Shown here: one piece after another, positions 1-8,428 of the stretch
Layout: each line of letters starts with the position of its first letter
Position numbering within the stretch: the first letter of the stretch is position 1
NCBI RefSeq assembly: GCF_946222305.1
Contig: NZ_CAMIHZ010000043.1
Span: 1 to 12,626 of the forward strand
Length of the DNA stretch: 12,626 nucleotides
From: an uncultured Corynebacterium sp.
GTDB lineage: Bacteria; Actinomycetota; Actinomycetes; Mycobacteriales; Mycobacteriaceae
Reading direction: 5' to 3'
The notes under the pieces: generated by a model
The model's input: the letters and a program-made list of their open reading frames with translations, nothing else
Database searches by the model: none
Told to the model about the DNA's origin: nothing
Made by a program: the position numbers and the translations under genes

Positions 1-20
1 CCCCCGAACCCTCCGAACCC

Positions 21-713
21 CTACAGCACCAGCCTGTACCCAACCCCCAGCTCTGTTGTGAAATACTGCGGGTTTGCTGGATCCTGCTCTAACTTCGACC
101 GCAGCTGAGACATGTAAACGCGCAGGTAGTTCGTCTCTTTCTTGTACGACTCACCCCACACCGCCTGCAGTAGCTCGACTTTCGTCACTAGCCGCCCCTG
201 ATGGCGGATCATATGCTCCACGATGCCCCATTCGCGCGGTGTCAGGTGCACCTCCTCGCCCGAAACCGTGACGCGCTTTTCCGGTAGATCAAACACCACG
301 CGCCCATCGGACGTCTTCACAACCGGCACCTCCGGCGCATCTTCACTCGGCGCGCGGCGCAACGCAGCACGCAACCGCGCCAGTAACTCGCCCACGGAAA
401 ACGGCTTCGTTACATAATCATCCGCACCCTCGTCCAGCGCGTTGATCTTCCCCGCCTCATCGTGACGCGCAGACACCACCAGCACCGGCACATCGCTCCA
501 GCTCCGCAGCGCCCGCAGAACATCTAGGCCACTCATATCCGGTAGTCCCAAGTCCAGCAGCAACGCCTGCGGATGCCACTCGGACGCCAACCTGATCGCC
601 GCATTCGCCGTCGTCGCCACCTTCACGTCATACCCGCGCGCCCGCAGCGTTACGAGCACCGCGTTGGCTAGGGCGGCGTCGTCCTCGACCATCAAAATTT
701 TTTCACTGCTCAT
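21..713 (-). CDS. kdpE: KdpE, OmpR-family response regulator of the kdp operon
   Basis: Cytoplasmic DNA-binding response regulator of 230 residues that normally receives phosphate from KdpD and activates the kdpFABC promoter under K+ limitation. The receiver domain spans about residues 4-120: acidic pocket E10/D11/D12, phospho-acceptor D54 in LLLDLGLPD, switch residue S81 and the conserved lysine K103 in the VTKPF motif. A winged-helix (Trans_reg_C) domain fills about residues 130-230, with the HLTPREWGIVEHM and LRVYMSQLRSKLE segments of an OmpR-type DNA-binding domain. Length matches the family. The ATG overlaps the kdpD stop by four bases (ATGA), and its SD (GAGGA, six bases upstream) lies inside the end of kdpD, so the two are probably translationally coupled. 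All key residues are present. Identity as KdpE rather than another OmpR regulator rests on position directly after kdpD. Confidence 0.96.
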   Translation of the reverse strand: MSSEKILMVEDDAALANAVLVTLRARGYDVKVATTANAAIRLASEWHPQALLLDLGLPDMSGLDVLRALRSWSDVPVLVVSARHDEAGKINALDEGADDYVTKPFSVGELLARLRAALRRAPSEDAPEVPVVKTSDGRVVFDLPEKRVTVSGEEVHLTPREWGIVEHMIRHQGRLVTKVELLQAVWGESYKKETNYLRVYMSQLRSKLEQDPANPQYFTTELGVGYRLVL

Positions 714-3640
714 CGTGCATCCTCATTCGTCCCTAGGGTGTCCTCATTCGTCACTGTCCTATCTGCCGGCTTCGCGATCGTCGTCGCATCTGCCCGCTCC
801 TCATTTTCCAGCCGATCAGCTGCCGGCTCCGCGGTTTCCTGCTGGCTGCCGGGTGGTTGTTTGTTTTCTTTTATTCCGACGCCAACCTCATCATCAATCC
901 CATTCTCCCTATCGCGACCGCGGGATTCGGGTAAACCCGGCGCGTTTTCAGCAGCCGGTAGCTCAGCGATAGCAGCCGGTGGCTCAGCGATAGCGCCCGG
1001 CGACTCAGCGTCTTCAGGCGGTGGCTCAGTATCCGCAGCGGGGAGTGACAGTACCAATGTCGCGCCTCCACCAGGCGTGTTCTCCGCTTCCAGCGTGCCG
1101 CCCATGGCCTCGGCGAAGCCGCGGGCGACCGCCAAGCCCAGGCCCAGCCCATTCGTGTTGGCGGACTGGTCGCCGAGGCGCTGGAATGGCGTGAATACGT
1201 CGTTGAATTTTTCTGGTGGGAAGCCCGGACCGTGGTCGATCATCCGCAGCTGGATGGACTTGGATTCGGGAACTTCCTGGGCGCGTAGCTCGATCCGGGA
1301 ATTGGGTGCGTATGTCCGCGCGTTGATGACGATATTTGCCACGATGCGCTGCACTAGGCCCGGGTCGGCGACGACGGGCGGGGTGGTTTGTTCCACGAGG
1401 TTGTCAATGTGTTGCGCGGCTTCAGGCAGCTCCGCGTAGATAGCGTCCACTACATCCGCGTATTGCACCGGCATGCGCCGCACGGTGACGGTGTTGGAGT
1501 TGACCCGCCCCATATCCAGTAAGTTTCCGATCACCGTTTCCAGACGATCGGTGCTGGATTCGATGGTCTCCATCAACAGCGCCCGGGAATTGGCATCGAG
1601 TTCCACGTCGTCCATGGTCAGGCCCGAGATAGCCGCCTTGATTCCCGCGAGTGGCGTGCGCAGGTCGTGGGACACGGCCGTGAGCAAGGCCGTGCCCACT
1701 CGGTTACCCGCTTCCAAAGCGGCCGTCGCCCGGCGCATCGCGTCGATTTGCTCGCGGTCGATGATCGCGGTGATACGCGCACCGTGGGCTTCGATCATTG
1801 CGCTTTCCGCCGGCGAGAGCTCACGACCGCCCAAAACGAATCGCATGCCATCGCCAGCCCCCACGTGAGCAGGGGTTTTCTTGCCGGGCCATGGTACACC
1901 GATCCCGCCCGGATCCGTGGTCTCCATCGTGACCCATTTCTTACGTTCCTTCGAATACTGCTGCAGGTCCACGCGGCGCAGATTGAACGTCTCCCGCAAT
2001 CGCTCCAGCAAACTCCGGATGTCATCGCCCTCGTCCAAAGCACCGCGGGCGAGGTCGGACAGCACCACTGCCTGGCCTAGGCGTCGGTTGGATACAGCGC
2101 GGCGTCGTTCCGCAATATCCACAACCACAGCGACGGCCACCGAAATCACAAAGAACAATATGATCTGCACCAGGTTGGCGGGCTCGGTGACGGTGAGGGT
2201 GCGATACGGGTGCGTGAAGTACCAGTTGGCCAGCACCGAGCCCAACGTCACCGCCACGATCGCCGGTCCGAAGCCGCCCGCGAGCGCGGAGAACACCGCG
2301 ATCGTTAGGTATCCCAGCAGGATCGAACCCAGCGCGCCTTCCTCGTGGTCGAAAGGCATCATCAGCACTGTCAGCAGAATCGGGCCCAGAATGGCCAAGG
2401 CCCAACCGGCCCCGCGGCGGGTGGGGCTTAACTGCGGGGTGGTATCGAGCGCCCCCATGCGCCGATTCGAACTTCCCACCACGTAGGTTTTCGCCCGCCT
2501 CAGCAGTGACCGCACGCCAGTGCCGCGCCCGTTTTTCGCCGCCGAGCCCACCGTGGAGACAATGTGCACGTCGATCCGCCCGGACCCGTCGATGATGCGG
2601 TGGGCGGTGGAGCTGAACAAGCGACTCATCCGCGTGCCCAACCCGATCACCAGCTGTGAGGCGTTAACTGTGCGCGCGAACTCCAGCAAGGTATTTGCCA
2701 CGTCGTCGCCTTCGATCACGCGCCACTGGCCGTCGAGGGATTCCGTCAACTCCTGCAGCCGCCGCAACCGCTGGGGTAGATCGCCCTCCAAAGCCGCATC
2801 GGCGCCGGTGACGAAAACCACCAGCATCTCTCGCCCGGCCACGCGTTCGGTAATGCGCGCACCGCGGCGGATCAGCGCTTCCGAAACATCATCGCCCTGC
2901 ACCGCTACGACCACGCGCTCGCGCGCGGGCCAGTTGTCTTGGATTTTCTCGTCCTCGCGGTACTTCTCTAGGACTTCATCGACCTTGTCGGCTAGCCACA
3001 GCAGGCTCAGTTCGCGCAGTGCCGTCAGATTGCCCACTCGGAAGTAGCTGTTCAGCGCCGTTTCGGCCTGCTGCTGGCGATATACCTCACCGCGGGCCAG
3101 GCGGATGCGCAGCGCATCGGGGGAGAGGTCCACCAGCTCGATCTCATCGGCATCGCGCAGCACCTGATCCGGCACGGTCTCACGCTGGCGGGTTCCCGTC
3201 ACCGCGGAAACCACGTCGTTGAGCGATTCCAGGTGCTGGATATTCATCGTCGAGATCACATCGATCCCTGCATCTAGCAGCGCGTACACATCGTGCCAAC
3301 GCTTCGCGCCCTCCGCCGGCCGGTCCCCATCGGAATCCTGCGCCCCAACCACGGTGTGCGCCAACTCGTCCACCAGGATGATCTCCGGGTGCGCCTCCAG
3401 CGCTGCTTCCAGATCCAGCTCGTCGTATTCGCCGCCACGGTGCGCCACGGATTTGCGCGGCAGGATCGGTAACCCTTCGGTCAGCTTCCGGGTGCGTTCG
3501 CGCCCGTGATCTTCCACAATGCCAACCAGCACATCATGCCCGCGATCAACTAGGTCGTGCGCCTCGCTGAGCATGGCACACGTTTTTCCCACACCCGGGG
3601 CAAAACCTAAATAGACCTTGAGCGTGCCACGCTTTGCCAT
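710..3640 (-). CDS. kdpD: KdpD, sensor histidine kinase for K+ limitation, with a long C-terminal tail
   Basis: Membrane sensor kinase of 976 residues. In order: N-terminal KdpD domain with Walker A GFAPGVGKT (12-20) and Walker B ILVDELAHT (about 88-96); universal-stress-protein-like domain (about 241-365); DUF4118 region with four membrane helices (about 412-510); a GAF-like stretch; HisKA with phospho-acceptor H658 in SHDLRTPL; ATPase domain with N-box N773, DHGPGFP around 802-808 and GLGLGLAVA around 831-839. The catalytic domain ends near residue 867, and about 108 further residues form a Pro/Glu/Ala-rich tail with seven-residue repeats, beyond the usual KdpD end (E. coli KdpD is 894 residues). 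An in-frame TTG at 3685 would add 15 residues, but the ATG at 3640 begins the conserved MAKRGTLKVYLGF start and has an SD (GAGGAG) 11 bases upstream. The gene is 163 bp downstream of kdpC and overlaps kdpE by four bases. Confidence 0.96.
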   Translation of the reverse strand: MAKRGTLKVYLGFAPGVGKTCAMLSEAHDLVDRGHDVLVGIVEDHGRERTRKLTEGLPILPRKSVAHRGGEYDELDLEAALEAHPEIILVDELAHTVVGAQDSDGDRPAEGAKRWHDVYALLDAGIDVISTMNIQHLESLNDVVSAVTGTRQRETVPDQVLRDADEIELVDLSPDALRIRLARGEVYRQQQAETALNSYFRVGNLTALRELSLLWLADKVDEVLEKYREDEKIQDNWPARERVVVAVQGDDVSEALIRRGARITERVAGREMLVVFVTGADAALEGDLPQRLRRLQELTESLDGQWRVIEGDDVANTLLEFARTVNASQLVIGLGTRMSRLFSSTAHRIIDGSGRIDVHIVSTVGSAAKNGRGTGVRSLLRRAKTYVVGSSNRRMGALDTTPQLSPTRRGAGWALAILGPILLTVLMMPFDHEEGALGSILLGYLTIAVFSALAGGFGPAIVAVTLGSVLANWYFTHPYRTLTVTEPANLVQIILFFVISVAVAVVVDIAERRRAVSNRRLGQAVVLSDLARGALDEGDDIRSLLERLRETFNLRRVDLQQYSKERKKWVTMETTDPGGIGVPWPGKKTPAHVGAGDGMRFVLGGRELSPAESAMIEAHGARITAIIDREQIDAMRRATAALEAGNRVGTALLTAVSHDLRTPLAGIKAAISGLTMDDVELDANSRALLMETIESSTDRLETVIGNLLDMGRVNSNTVTVRRMPVQYADVVDAIYAELPEAAQHIDNLVEQTTPPVVADPGLVQRIVANIVINARTYAPNSRIELRAQEVPESKSIQLRMIDHGPGFPPEKFNDVFTPFQRLGDQSANTNGLGLGLAVARGFAEAMGGTLEAENTPGGGATLVLSLPAADTEPPPEDAESPGAIAEPPAAIAELPAAENAPGLPESRGRDRENGIDDEVGVGIKENKQPPGSQQETAEPAADRLENEERADATTIAKPADRTVTNEDTLGTNEDAR
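720..752 (-). repeat. 12-bp direct repeat at the kdpD/kdpE junction carrying the kdpE SD
   Basis: TCCTCATTCGTC (plus strand) occurs at 720-731 and again at 741-752, exactly 21 bp apart. On the coding strand each copy reads GACGAATGAGGA. The copy nearer kdpE supplies the GAGGA SD of kdpE; the other is an in-frame duplicate. In KdpD it encodes TNED twice with a seven-residue period at the extreme C-terminus. Confidence 0.8.
951..1034 (-). repeat. Four decaying 21-bp tandem units in the kdpD tail
   Basis: Units at 951-971 and 972-992 differ at one base (GCAGCCGGT[A/G]GCTCAGCGATA); units at 993-1013 and 1014-1034 are progressively diverged but keep the phase and the CTCAG core. Each unit encodes one heptad of the form xxE(L/P/S)Pxx in the KdpD C-terminal tail. 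Array length could vary between strains by slippage without breaking the frame. Confidence 0.8.
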
Positions 3641-3651
3641 GGTCGCTATTT

Positions 3652-3657
3652 CTCCTC
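3652..3657 (-). promoter_or_regulatory. SD that fixes the kdpD start
   Basis: Coding-strand GAGGAG, 11 bases upstream of the ATG at 3640. It lies inside the coding extension that a TTG start at 3685 would require, and nothing comparable precedes that TTG. It therefore supports the shorter KdpD. Confidence 0.6.
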
Positions 3658-3755
3658 GTTGTAGTCGGACACCATCGGCCGCCAACCGCCTTCATACACC
3701 GGGGTTCATCGCCGCATTCGGATTGCGCTCGTATAGTGCCTTTTTTACACCGACG

Positions 3756-3789
3756 CCCCGCTGCGACCGACGAACGATACGCAGCGGGG
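3756..3789 (-). terminator. 10-bp perfect stem-loop between kdpC and kdpD
   Basis: CCCCGCTGCG (3756-3765) and CGCAGCGGGG (3780-3789) are perfect reverse complements around a 14-base loop, starting 14 bases after the kdpC stop. In the kdp transcription direction the stem is followed by a short spacer and an A-run, not a U-run. A classic intrinsic terminator is therefore not supported. An RNA-processing or stability element, or a factor-dependent attenuator that lowers kdpDE expression relative to kdpFABC, fits better. The hairpin is clear; its function is inferred. A weak minus-strand -10-like TATACG lies downstream of it at 3730-3735. Confidence 0.5.
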
Positions 3790-3803
3790 TGAACGGTTTT
3801 ACC

Positions 3804-4400
3804 TTAGTTCTGGTCGCTGAGTGCCTTGTTCAGCTTCACGACATTCACCGGTGGGCCGTCGTGGCTTCCGGTGTAGTTGCCCTCCGTGGCATCGGAGATC
3901 AACTGCTCCACCTTCTGCCGGTCCATGCCGCGCTCCTTAGCCACACGGGGAGCCTGCAATTTCGCGTAGCGGGTAGAGATGTGCGGATCCAGGCCGGAGC
4001 CGGAAGAGGTCACAGCATCCACTGGCACCTCGTCGGGGGAGACGTTTTCCCGCTTGGCGACTTCCTCGCGCTGCTTGGCAATGGCCTCCTGCAGTTCCTT
4101 GCTGTAGGGGGACAGGTTCGTAGCGGAGGAGCTCATGGCGTCGTATCCATTATCACCAGCGGCAGAAGGCCGAGGGTAAAAGAAACCTGGTTTCGTGACC
4201 TCCTGGGCGATCAGGGATGAACCCGCTGCTTCGCCTTGGGAGTTAGTGATCATCGAACCGTCGGCCTTGGCTGGCATAATCCGACCCACGCCGACCATGG
4301 CGATGGGGTAGGCGATGCCCAGGATCAGGGTGAGCAGGAAGAAAATGCGCACCGTGGTGGAGGCCAGGCGCAGGCCGTTGCTGGATGTTGCGCTTGCCAT
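3804..4400 (-). CDS. kdpC: KdpC, accessory subunit of the K+-transporting ATPase
   Basis: Single-span membrane subunit of 198 residues that joins KdpA and KdpB in the KdpFABC complex. One N-terminal membrane helix (about 17-39) is followed by an extracytoplasmic domain with the family blocks GSSLIAQ (60-66), PGFFYPRPSA (71-80), PVDAVTSSGSGLDPHIS (126-142) and PPVNVVKLNKAL (183-194). The reading frame extends upstream to 4484, but that would run through the end of kdpB and place a polar segment before the membrane helix. The ATG at 4400 has an AAGGA SD at optimal distance. It follows kdpB by 49 bp. Length is typical for the family and no defects are visible. Confidence 0.97.
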   Translation of the reverse strand: MASATSSNGLRLASTTVRIFFLLTLILGIAYPIAMVGVGRIMPAKADGSMITNSQGEAAGSSLIAQEVTKPGFFYPRPSAAGDNGYDAMSSSATNLSPYSKELQEAIAKQREEVAKRENVSPDEVPVDAVTSSGSGLDPHISTRYAKLQAPRVAKERGMDRQKVEQLISDATEGNYTGSHDGPPVNVVKLNKALSDQN

Positions 4401-4449
4401 TTGCTTTCCTTTCGTGGAGATGCGGGGAGTGAAGGGTACGGATATGGGG

Positions 4450-6690
4450 TTAGAGCCCGAACACTCCGGAGACGATGAGGTCAATGATCTTGATGCCGAT
4501 GAACGGCACGATCACGCCACCCAAACCGAAGATGGTCAGGTTGCGAGTCAGCAGCGAAGCTGCAGAACCAGCGCGGTACTTCACGCCCTTCAAAGCCAGC
4601 GGAATCAGAGCGATGATGACCAACGCATTGAAGATGACGGCCGACAGGATGGCGGACTCGGGGGAGTGCAGGCGCATGATGTTCAGCGCATTGAGTCCCG
4701 GGAAGGCCACTACGAACATCGCTGGGATGATTGCGAAGTACTTGGCGATGTCGTTGGCGATACTGAATGTGGTCAGAGCGCCGCGCGTGATCAACAGCTG
4801 CTTGCCGATGGCAACCACGTCGATGAGCTTGGTGGGGTCGGAATCCAGGTCCACCATGTTGCCGGCTTCCTTCGCCGCGGTGGTACCGGTGTTCATCGCC
4901 ACACCCACGTCTGCCTGTGCCAGTGCAGGAGCATCGTTAGTGCCGTCACCGGTCATGGCGACGAGGCGCCCCTTGGATTGCTCCTTGCGGATCAGTTCCA
5001 GTTTCTGCTCTGGGGTTGCTTCGGCCAGCACGTCGTCCACGCCGGCTTCCGCTGCAATCGCCTTGGCCGTCAGGGCGTTATCACCCGTGACCATGACGGT
5101 GCGGATGCCCATCTTGCGCAGCTGTTCGAAACGCTCGGTCATGCCCGGCTTGACGACGTCCTTGAGGTGGATGACGCCCAAAACCCGACCGGTGCGGTCT
5201 TCGCCCTGGGAATCTTGTGCGATTTCGGCCACAACAAGCGCGGTTCCACCGCTGTTGGATATGTCGTTCACCACGTTCGTGGTGGTAGCTGGGACGTCGT
5301 CGCCCAGGCTTTCAACGAGCTTGGCAACTTCCGAGGCCGCGCCCTTGACGATCTTGCGGGGAGCGGGCGGGCCACTGGCCGAAGCCCACTCGGTATATTC
5401 CCCAGCTCCAGCGGGCAGCTGGATGCCACTCATGCGGGTTTGCGCGGTAAAGGGGATGAACTCGGCTTCGCGGAAGGTTTCATCCGGAATGGAGTAGCCG
5501 GATTCCTTCTGGGCGAGCAGCACAACGGAACGACCCTCAGGAGTCTCGTCGGCTAGGGAGGATAGCTGGCAGGCGTAGGTCAGCTCTTCCTGAGTGGTAT
5601 CGCCGACGGCAACGAATTCGCTGGCCTGGCGGTCACCGATGGTGATCGTACCGGTCTTATCCAGCAGCAGGGTTGCTACGTCGCCCGCAGCTTCCACCGC
5701 CCGGCCCGACATCGCGAGCACGTTGTGCTGAACCAGACGGTCCATACCTGCGATACCAATTGCGGACAGCAGAGCGCCAATGGTCGTAGGGATCAAGCAG
5801 ACTAGCAGCGCGACCAGCACCACTGGGGACTGCTCGGCACCATTGAAGGCAGCCATCGGGGCGAGGGCGAGAACCACGATCATGAAGATGATGGTCAACA
5901 CGATCAGCAGGGTGCCCAAAGCCAACTCGTTCGGGGTCTTCTTGCGTTCGGCGCCTTCGACCAGGCCGATCATGCGGTCCATGAAAGACTCGCCGGCCTT
6001 GCTGGTCACGCGAACCGCGATCGCATCGGACAGCACGCGGGTACCGCCGGTGACAGCGGAGCGGTCACCGCCGGACTCGCGGATCACCGGTGCGGATTCA
6101 CCCGTGACAGCGGACTCATCCACGCTGGCCGCGCCCATGACGACATCGCCGTCAGCTGGGATCACATTGCCAGCGCTCACCAGCAAGATGTCTCCTGGAA
6201 CTAGGGACTCGCTGGAGACTTCCTCCGTCACATCGCCAACACCGGCACCGGAGTTTTCCAGGGCTGGGGCAAGGCTGGCATCGGTGATATCGGAACCGAT
6301 GAACTTCAGAGCGTTCGAGGAGGTGCGGGTGGCGCGCAGCGCATCGGCCTGCGCCTTGCCGCGTCCCTCAGCCACGGACTCAGCCAGCGTTGCAAACAGC
6401 ACCGTCAGCCACAGCCAGATCGTGATCGACCACGTGAACAGGGAGGGATGCGCAATGGCCAAGATCAGGGTGAACAGCGCGCCAACTTCCACCAGGAACA
6501 TCACTGGGGTCTTGTACAGCAGGCGTGGGTCCATCTTCTTGATAGCCAGTGGCAACGCCGCCTTCAGCTGCGCTGCAGAGAACGTGCCACCGGGCTTCTT
6601 GCCACCATGGTGAGACTTTTTCTCTGGGGACGCGGCGTCGTTATTAAAGCGAACGGCATCGCCGGAAGAAGGAGCATGTGCAGTTGTCAT
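4450..6690 (-). CDS. kdpB: KdpB, catalytic P-type ATPase subunit for K+ uptake
   Basis: Catalytic subunit of 746 residues that hydrolyses ATP and, with KdpA, drives K+ import. P-type ATPase signatures are intact: TGES at 196-199 (S199 matches the regulatory serine, S162, of E. coli KdpB), phosphorylation site DKTGT with D344, nucleotide-binding KGA at 449-451, TGDN at 535-538 and the hinge MTGDGTNDAPAL at 579-590. Membrane helices lie at about 62-82, 88-105, 258-280, 289-313, and in three or so C-terminal segments after 640. It is about 60 residues longer than E. coli KdpB (682), mostly through a polar N-terminal leader of about 40 residues rich in Lys, His and Gly, plus small insertions in the nucleotide-binding domain. 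The ATG overlaps the kdpA stop by four bases, with SD GGAGG seven bases upstream inside kdpA. Confidence 0.98.
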   Translation of the reverse strand: MTTAHAPSSGDAVRFNNDAASPEKKSHHGGKKPGGTFSAAQLKAALPLAIKKMDPRLLYKTPVMFLVEVGALFTLILAIAHPSLFTWSITIWLWLTVLFATLAESVAEGRGKAQADALRATRTSSNALKFIGSDITDASLAPALENSGAGVGDVTEEVSSESLVPGDILLVSAGNVIPADGDVVMGAASVDESAVTGESAPVIRESGGDRSAVTGGTRVLSDAIAVRVTSKAGESFMDRMIGLVEGAERKKTPNELALGTLLIVLTIIFMIVVLALAPMAAFNGAEQSPVVLVALLVCLIPTTIGALLSAIGIAGMDRLVQHNVLAMSGRAVEAAGDVATLLLDKTGTITIGDRQASEFVAVGDTTQEELTYACQLSSLADETPEGRSVVLLAQKESGYSIPDETFREAEFIPFTAQTRMSGIQLPAGAGEYTEWASASGPPAPRKIVKGAASEVAKLVESLGDDVPATTTNVVNDISNSGGTALVVAEIAQDSQGEDRTGRVLGVIHLKDVVKPGMTERFEQLRKMGIRTVMVTGDNALTAKAIAAEAGVDDVLAEATPEQKLELIRKEQSKGRLVAMTGDGTNDAPALAQADVGVAMNTGTTAAKEAGNMVDLDSDPTKLIDVVAIGKQLLITRGALTTFSIANDIAKYFAIIPAMFVVAFPGLNALNIMRLHSPESAILSAVIFNALVIIALIPLALKGVKYRAGSAASLLTRNLTIFGLGGVIVPFIGIKIIDLIVSGVFGL

Positions 6691-8339
6691 GACAGAGCCT
6701 CCGTCAGTGGGCCGAGAACCAGGGTGGGCAGGAAGGTCAGGGCGCCAACGATGATGGCGATACCGACCATCACGCCTACGAACTGCGGACGATGGGTAGG
6801 TAGGGTTCCGGCGTTTTCAGCGGCCGGCTTCTGCTTCGCGAAGTCACCAGCCAGAGCCAGTGCCATGACGATGGGAAGGAAGCGACCCAGCAGCATGCAC
6901 AGACCCAAGGTGATGTTGAACCATGGGGTGTCAGCGCCGAAGCCGGCGAAAGCGGAACCGTTGTTGTTGGATGCGGAAGTATAGGCGTACACGATGTCGC
7001 TGAAGCCGTGAGGTCCGTCAGCCGATACGGATTCACGGGTGGAAGGCAGCATCGCCGAGACACCCACCCCGGCCAGCACCAGTGTTGGCATGACCAGGAT
7101 GTACAGGCTGACCTTGGTGATTTCAGAAACGCCGATGCGTTTGCCCAGGTACTCCGGGGTGCGACCAACCATCAGGCCGGCCACGAACACGCTCAGCAAA
7201 GCGATCATGAGCATGCCGTACAAGCCGGTGCCCACACCACCTGGTGAGATCTCGCCGAGCATCATGTCGAGAATCAACATGCCGCCTGCCAGCGGGTGAT
7301 AGCTGGAGTGGAAAGAGTCCACCGCACCCGTGGAGGTCATGGTGGTGGTAACAGCGAAGAACGAGGACGGCAGAACACCCAAGCGGTACTCCTTGCCTTC
7401 CATGCCTCCGCCCTGGAATGCAGCCAGGGAGGTCTCGCTGGACATAACCACAGCCAGAGAAGCGAAGTACAGCACAGCCATCGCAGCCAGCACGGCGAAG
7501 CCCTGGCGGGTATCACCGATCATCTTGCCGAAGGTACGGGTAAGGGACACTGGGATCACGAGAATCAGGAAGATCTCCAGCATGTTGGTCCATGCGTTTG
7601 GATTCTCAAAAGGGTGAGCGGAGTTCGCGTTGAAGTAACCTCCACCATTAGTACCCAGCTCCTTGATGACCTCCTGTGAAGCTATCGCGCCGCCAGGGAT
7701 CGTCTGCTGCCCACCGGTGATCGTTTGCACGGTGGTGGGGGCGTGGAAGTTTTGGATAGCGCCCTGCGAGATCAGCAGGATGGCACCGATGACAGCCATC
7801 GGCAGCAGAATGCGGAAAACGGTACGGGTGAGGTCGACCCAGAAGTTACCGATTTCCTCGTTGCCCAGGCGGTTAGCCAAACCGCGGATCAGCGCAATCG
7901 CGACGGTGATACCAACGGCTGCGGAAACGAAGTTCTGCACTGCTAGGCCAGCCATTTGGGTGAGGATGGTCATGGCTTCTTCACCCGAGTAGGACTGCCA
8001 GTTCGTGTTTGTTGTGAAGGACACGGCCGTGTTCCATGCCTGGTCCCACTTCACCGGCTCCTTGCCGTGGTTCAGGGGCAACCATTGCTGGACACGCTGC
8101 AGCAGGTACAGGAACACCACGCTGATCGTGGAAAACGCCAGCACGCTGGCAGCGTATCGGGTCCACTTTTGTTGCCCATCGGGGTTTACACCGATGAGGC
8201 GGTAGAAGACCTTTTCGAAGCCGTTGTGCTTCTCGCTCGTGAAAGACGCAGCCATGTAGTTCCCCAGCGGTACGTACAGAGCTGCGAGGGCGATCAGAAC
8301 GATGATGACAGGGATCCACCCTGTGAACGTGCCGGTCAT
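6687..8339 (-). CDS. kdpA: KdpA, K+-binding and translocating subunit
   Basis: Polytopic membrane protein of 550 residues (E. coli 557), related to the K+ channel/SKT superfamily, with about ten membrane helices. The four selectivity-filter segments are visible: FTTNTNWQSY around 108-117, KELGTNGGGYF around 226-236, TSTGAVDSF around 335-343 and TSASNNNGSAF around 454-464. The open frame runs on to 8423, but that extension is kdpF read in another frame. The ATG at 8339 has GGAG eight bases upstream, gives the normal N-terminus, and overlaps the kdpF stop by four bases (ATGA). It also overlaps kdpB by four bases downstream, so kdpF, kdpA and kdpB form a translationally coupled block. Confidence 0.98.
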   Translation of the reverse strand: MTGTFTGWIPVIIVLIALAALYVPLGNYMAASFTSEKHNGFEKVFYRLIGVNPDGQQKWTRYAASVLAFSTISVVFLYLLQRVQQWLPLNHGKEPVKWDQAWNTAVSFTTNTNWQSYSGEEAMTILTQMAGLAVQNFVSAAVGITVAIALIRGLANRLGNEEIGNFWVDLTRTVFRILLPMAVIGAILLISQGAIQNFHAPTTVQTITGGQQTIPGGAIASQEVIKELGTNGGGYFNANSAHPFENPNAWTNMLEIFLILVIPVSLTRTFGKMIGDTRQGFAVLAAMAVLYFASLAVVMSSETSLAAFQGGGMEGKEYRLGVLPSSFFAVTTTMTSTGAVDSFHSSYHPLAGGMLILDMMLGEISPGGVGTGLYGMLMIALLSVFVAGLMVGRTPEYLGKRIGVSEITKVSLYILVMPTLVLAGVGVSAMLPSTRESVSADGPHGFSDIVYAYTSASNNNGSAFAGFGADTPWFNITLGLCMLLGRFLPIVMALALAGDFAKQKPAAENAGTLPTHRPQFVGVMVGIAIIVGALTFLPTLVLGPLTEALS

Positions 8340-8428
8340 GAGAACTTCTCCGGGTTCAACAGCGCGATCAGCAGGTAGATGATGGCCAGGATCCCAAGGA
8401 TCCCACCGACGATCAATTCCCAACTCAT
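8336..8428 (-). CDS. kdpF: KdpF, small membrane peptide of the Kdp complex
   Basis: A 30-residue peptide read directly from the sequence. It begins MSWELIVGG, has a single hydrophobic helix (about residues 5-24, rich in Ile and Leu) and ends LLNPEKFS. The NPEKF-type ending and the position immediately before kdpA are characteristic of KdpF, a lipid-like stabilising subunit in E. coli. Its stop overlaps the kdpA start and its start overlaps the stop of an upstream 28-codon ORF, both as ATGA. A GGTGGA stretch six bases before the ATG is a plausible SD. Confidence 0.92.
   Translation of the reverse strand: MSWELIVGGILGILAIIYLLIALLNPEKFS

Noticed and set aside
1..20. CCGAACCC repeated twice after kdpE
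   Set aside because: Two 8-base copies at the window edge; too short to interpret without the flanking sequence.
3641..3685. 15-residue N-terminal extension of KdpD from a TTG
   Set aside because: The extension contains the SD for the ATG at 3640, has no SD of its own, and precedes the conserved KdpD N-terminus.
3660..3710. Short upstream ORFs just before kdpD on the minus strand
   Set aside because: A few codons or out of frame across the kdpD start, with no SD; chance ATGs are expected here.
4401..4484. 28-residue N-terminal extension of KdpC
   Set aside because: It overlaps the kdpB end, is polar and unlike KdpC, and the ATG at 4400 has an AAGGA SD.
4315..5556. Plus-strand ORF of 413 codons opposite kdpB
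   Set aside because: Antisense shadow of a well-conserved gene in high-GC DNA; no SD and a composition with no recognisable domain.
8340..8423. 28-residue N-terminal extension of KdpA
   Set aside because: It is kdpF read in another frame; the ATG at 8339 has a good SD and gives the family N-terminus.
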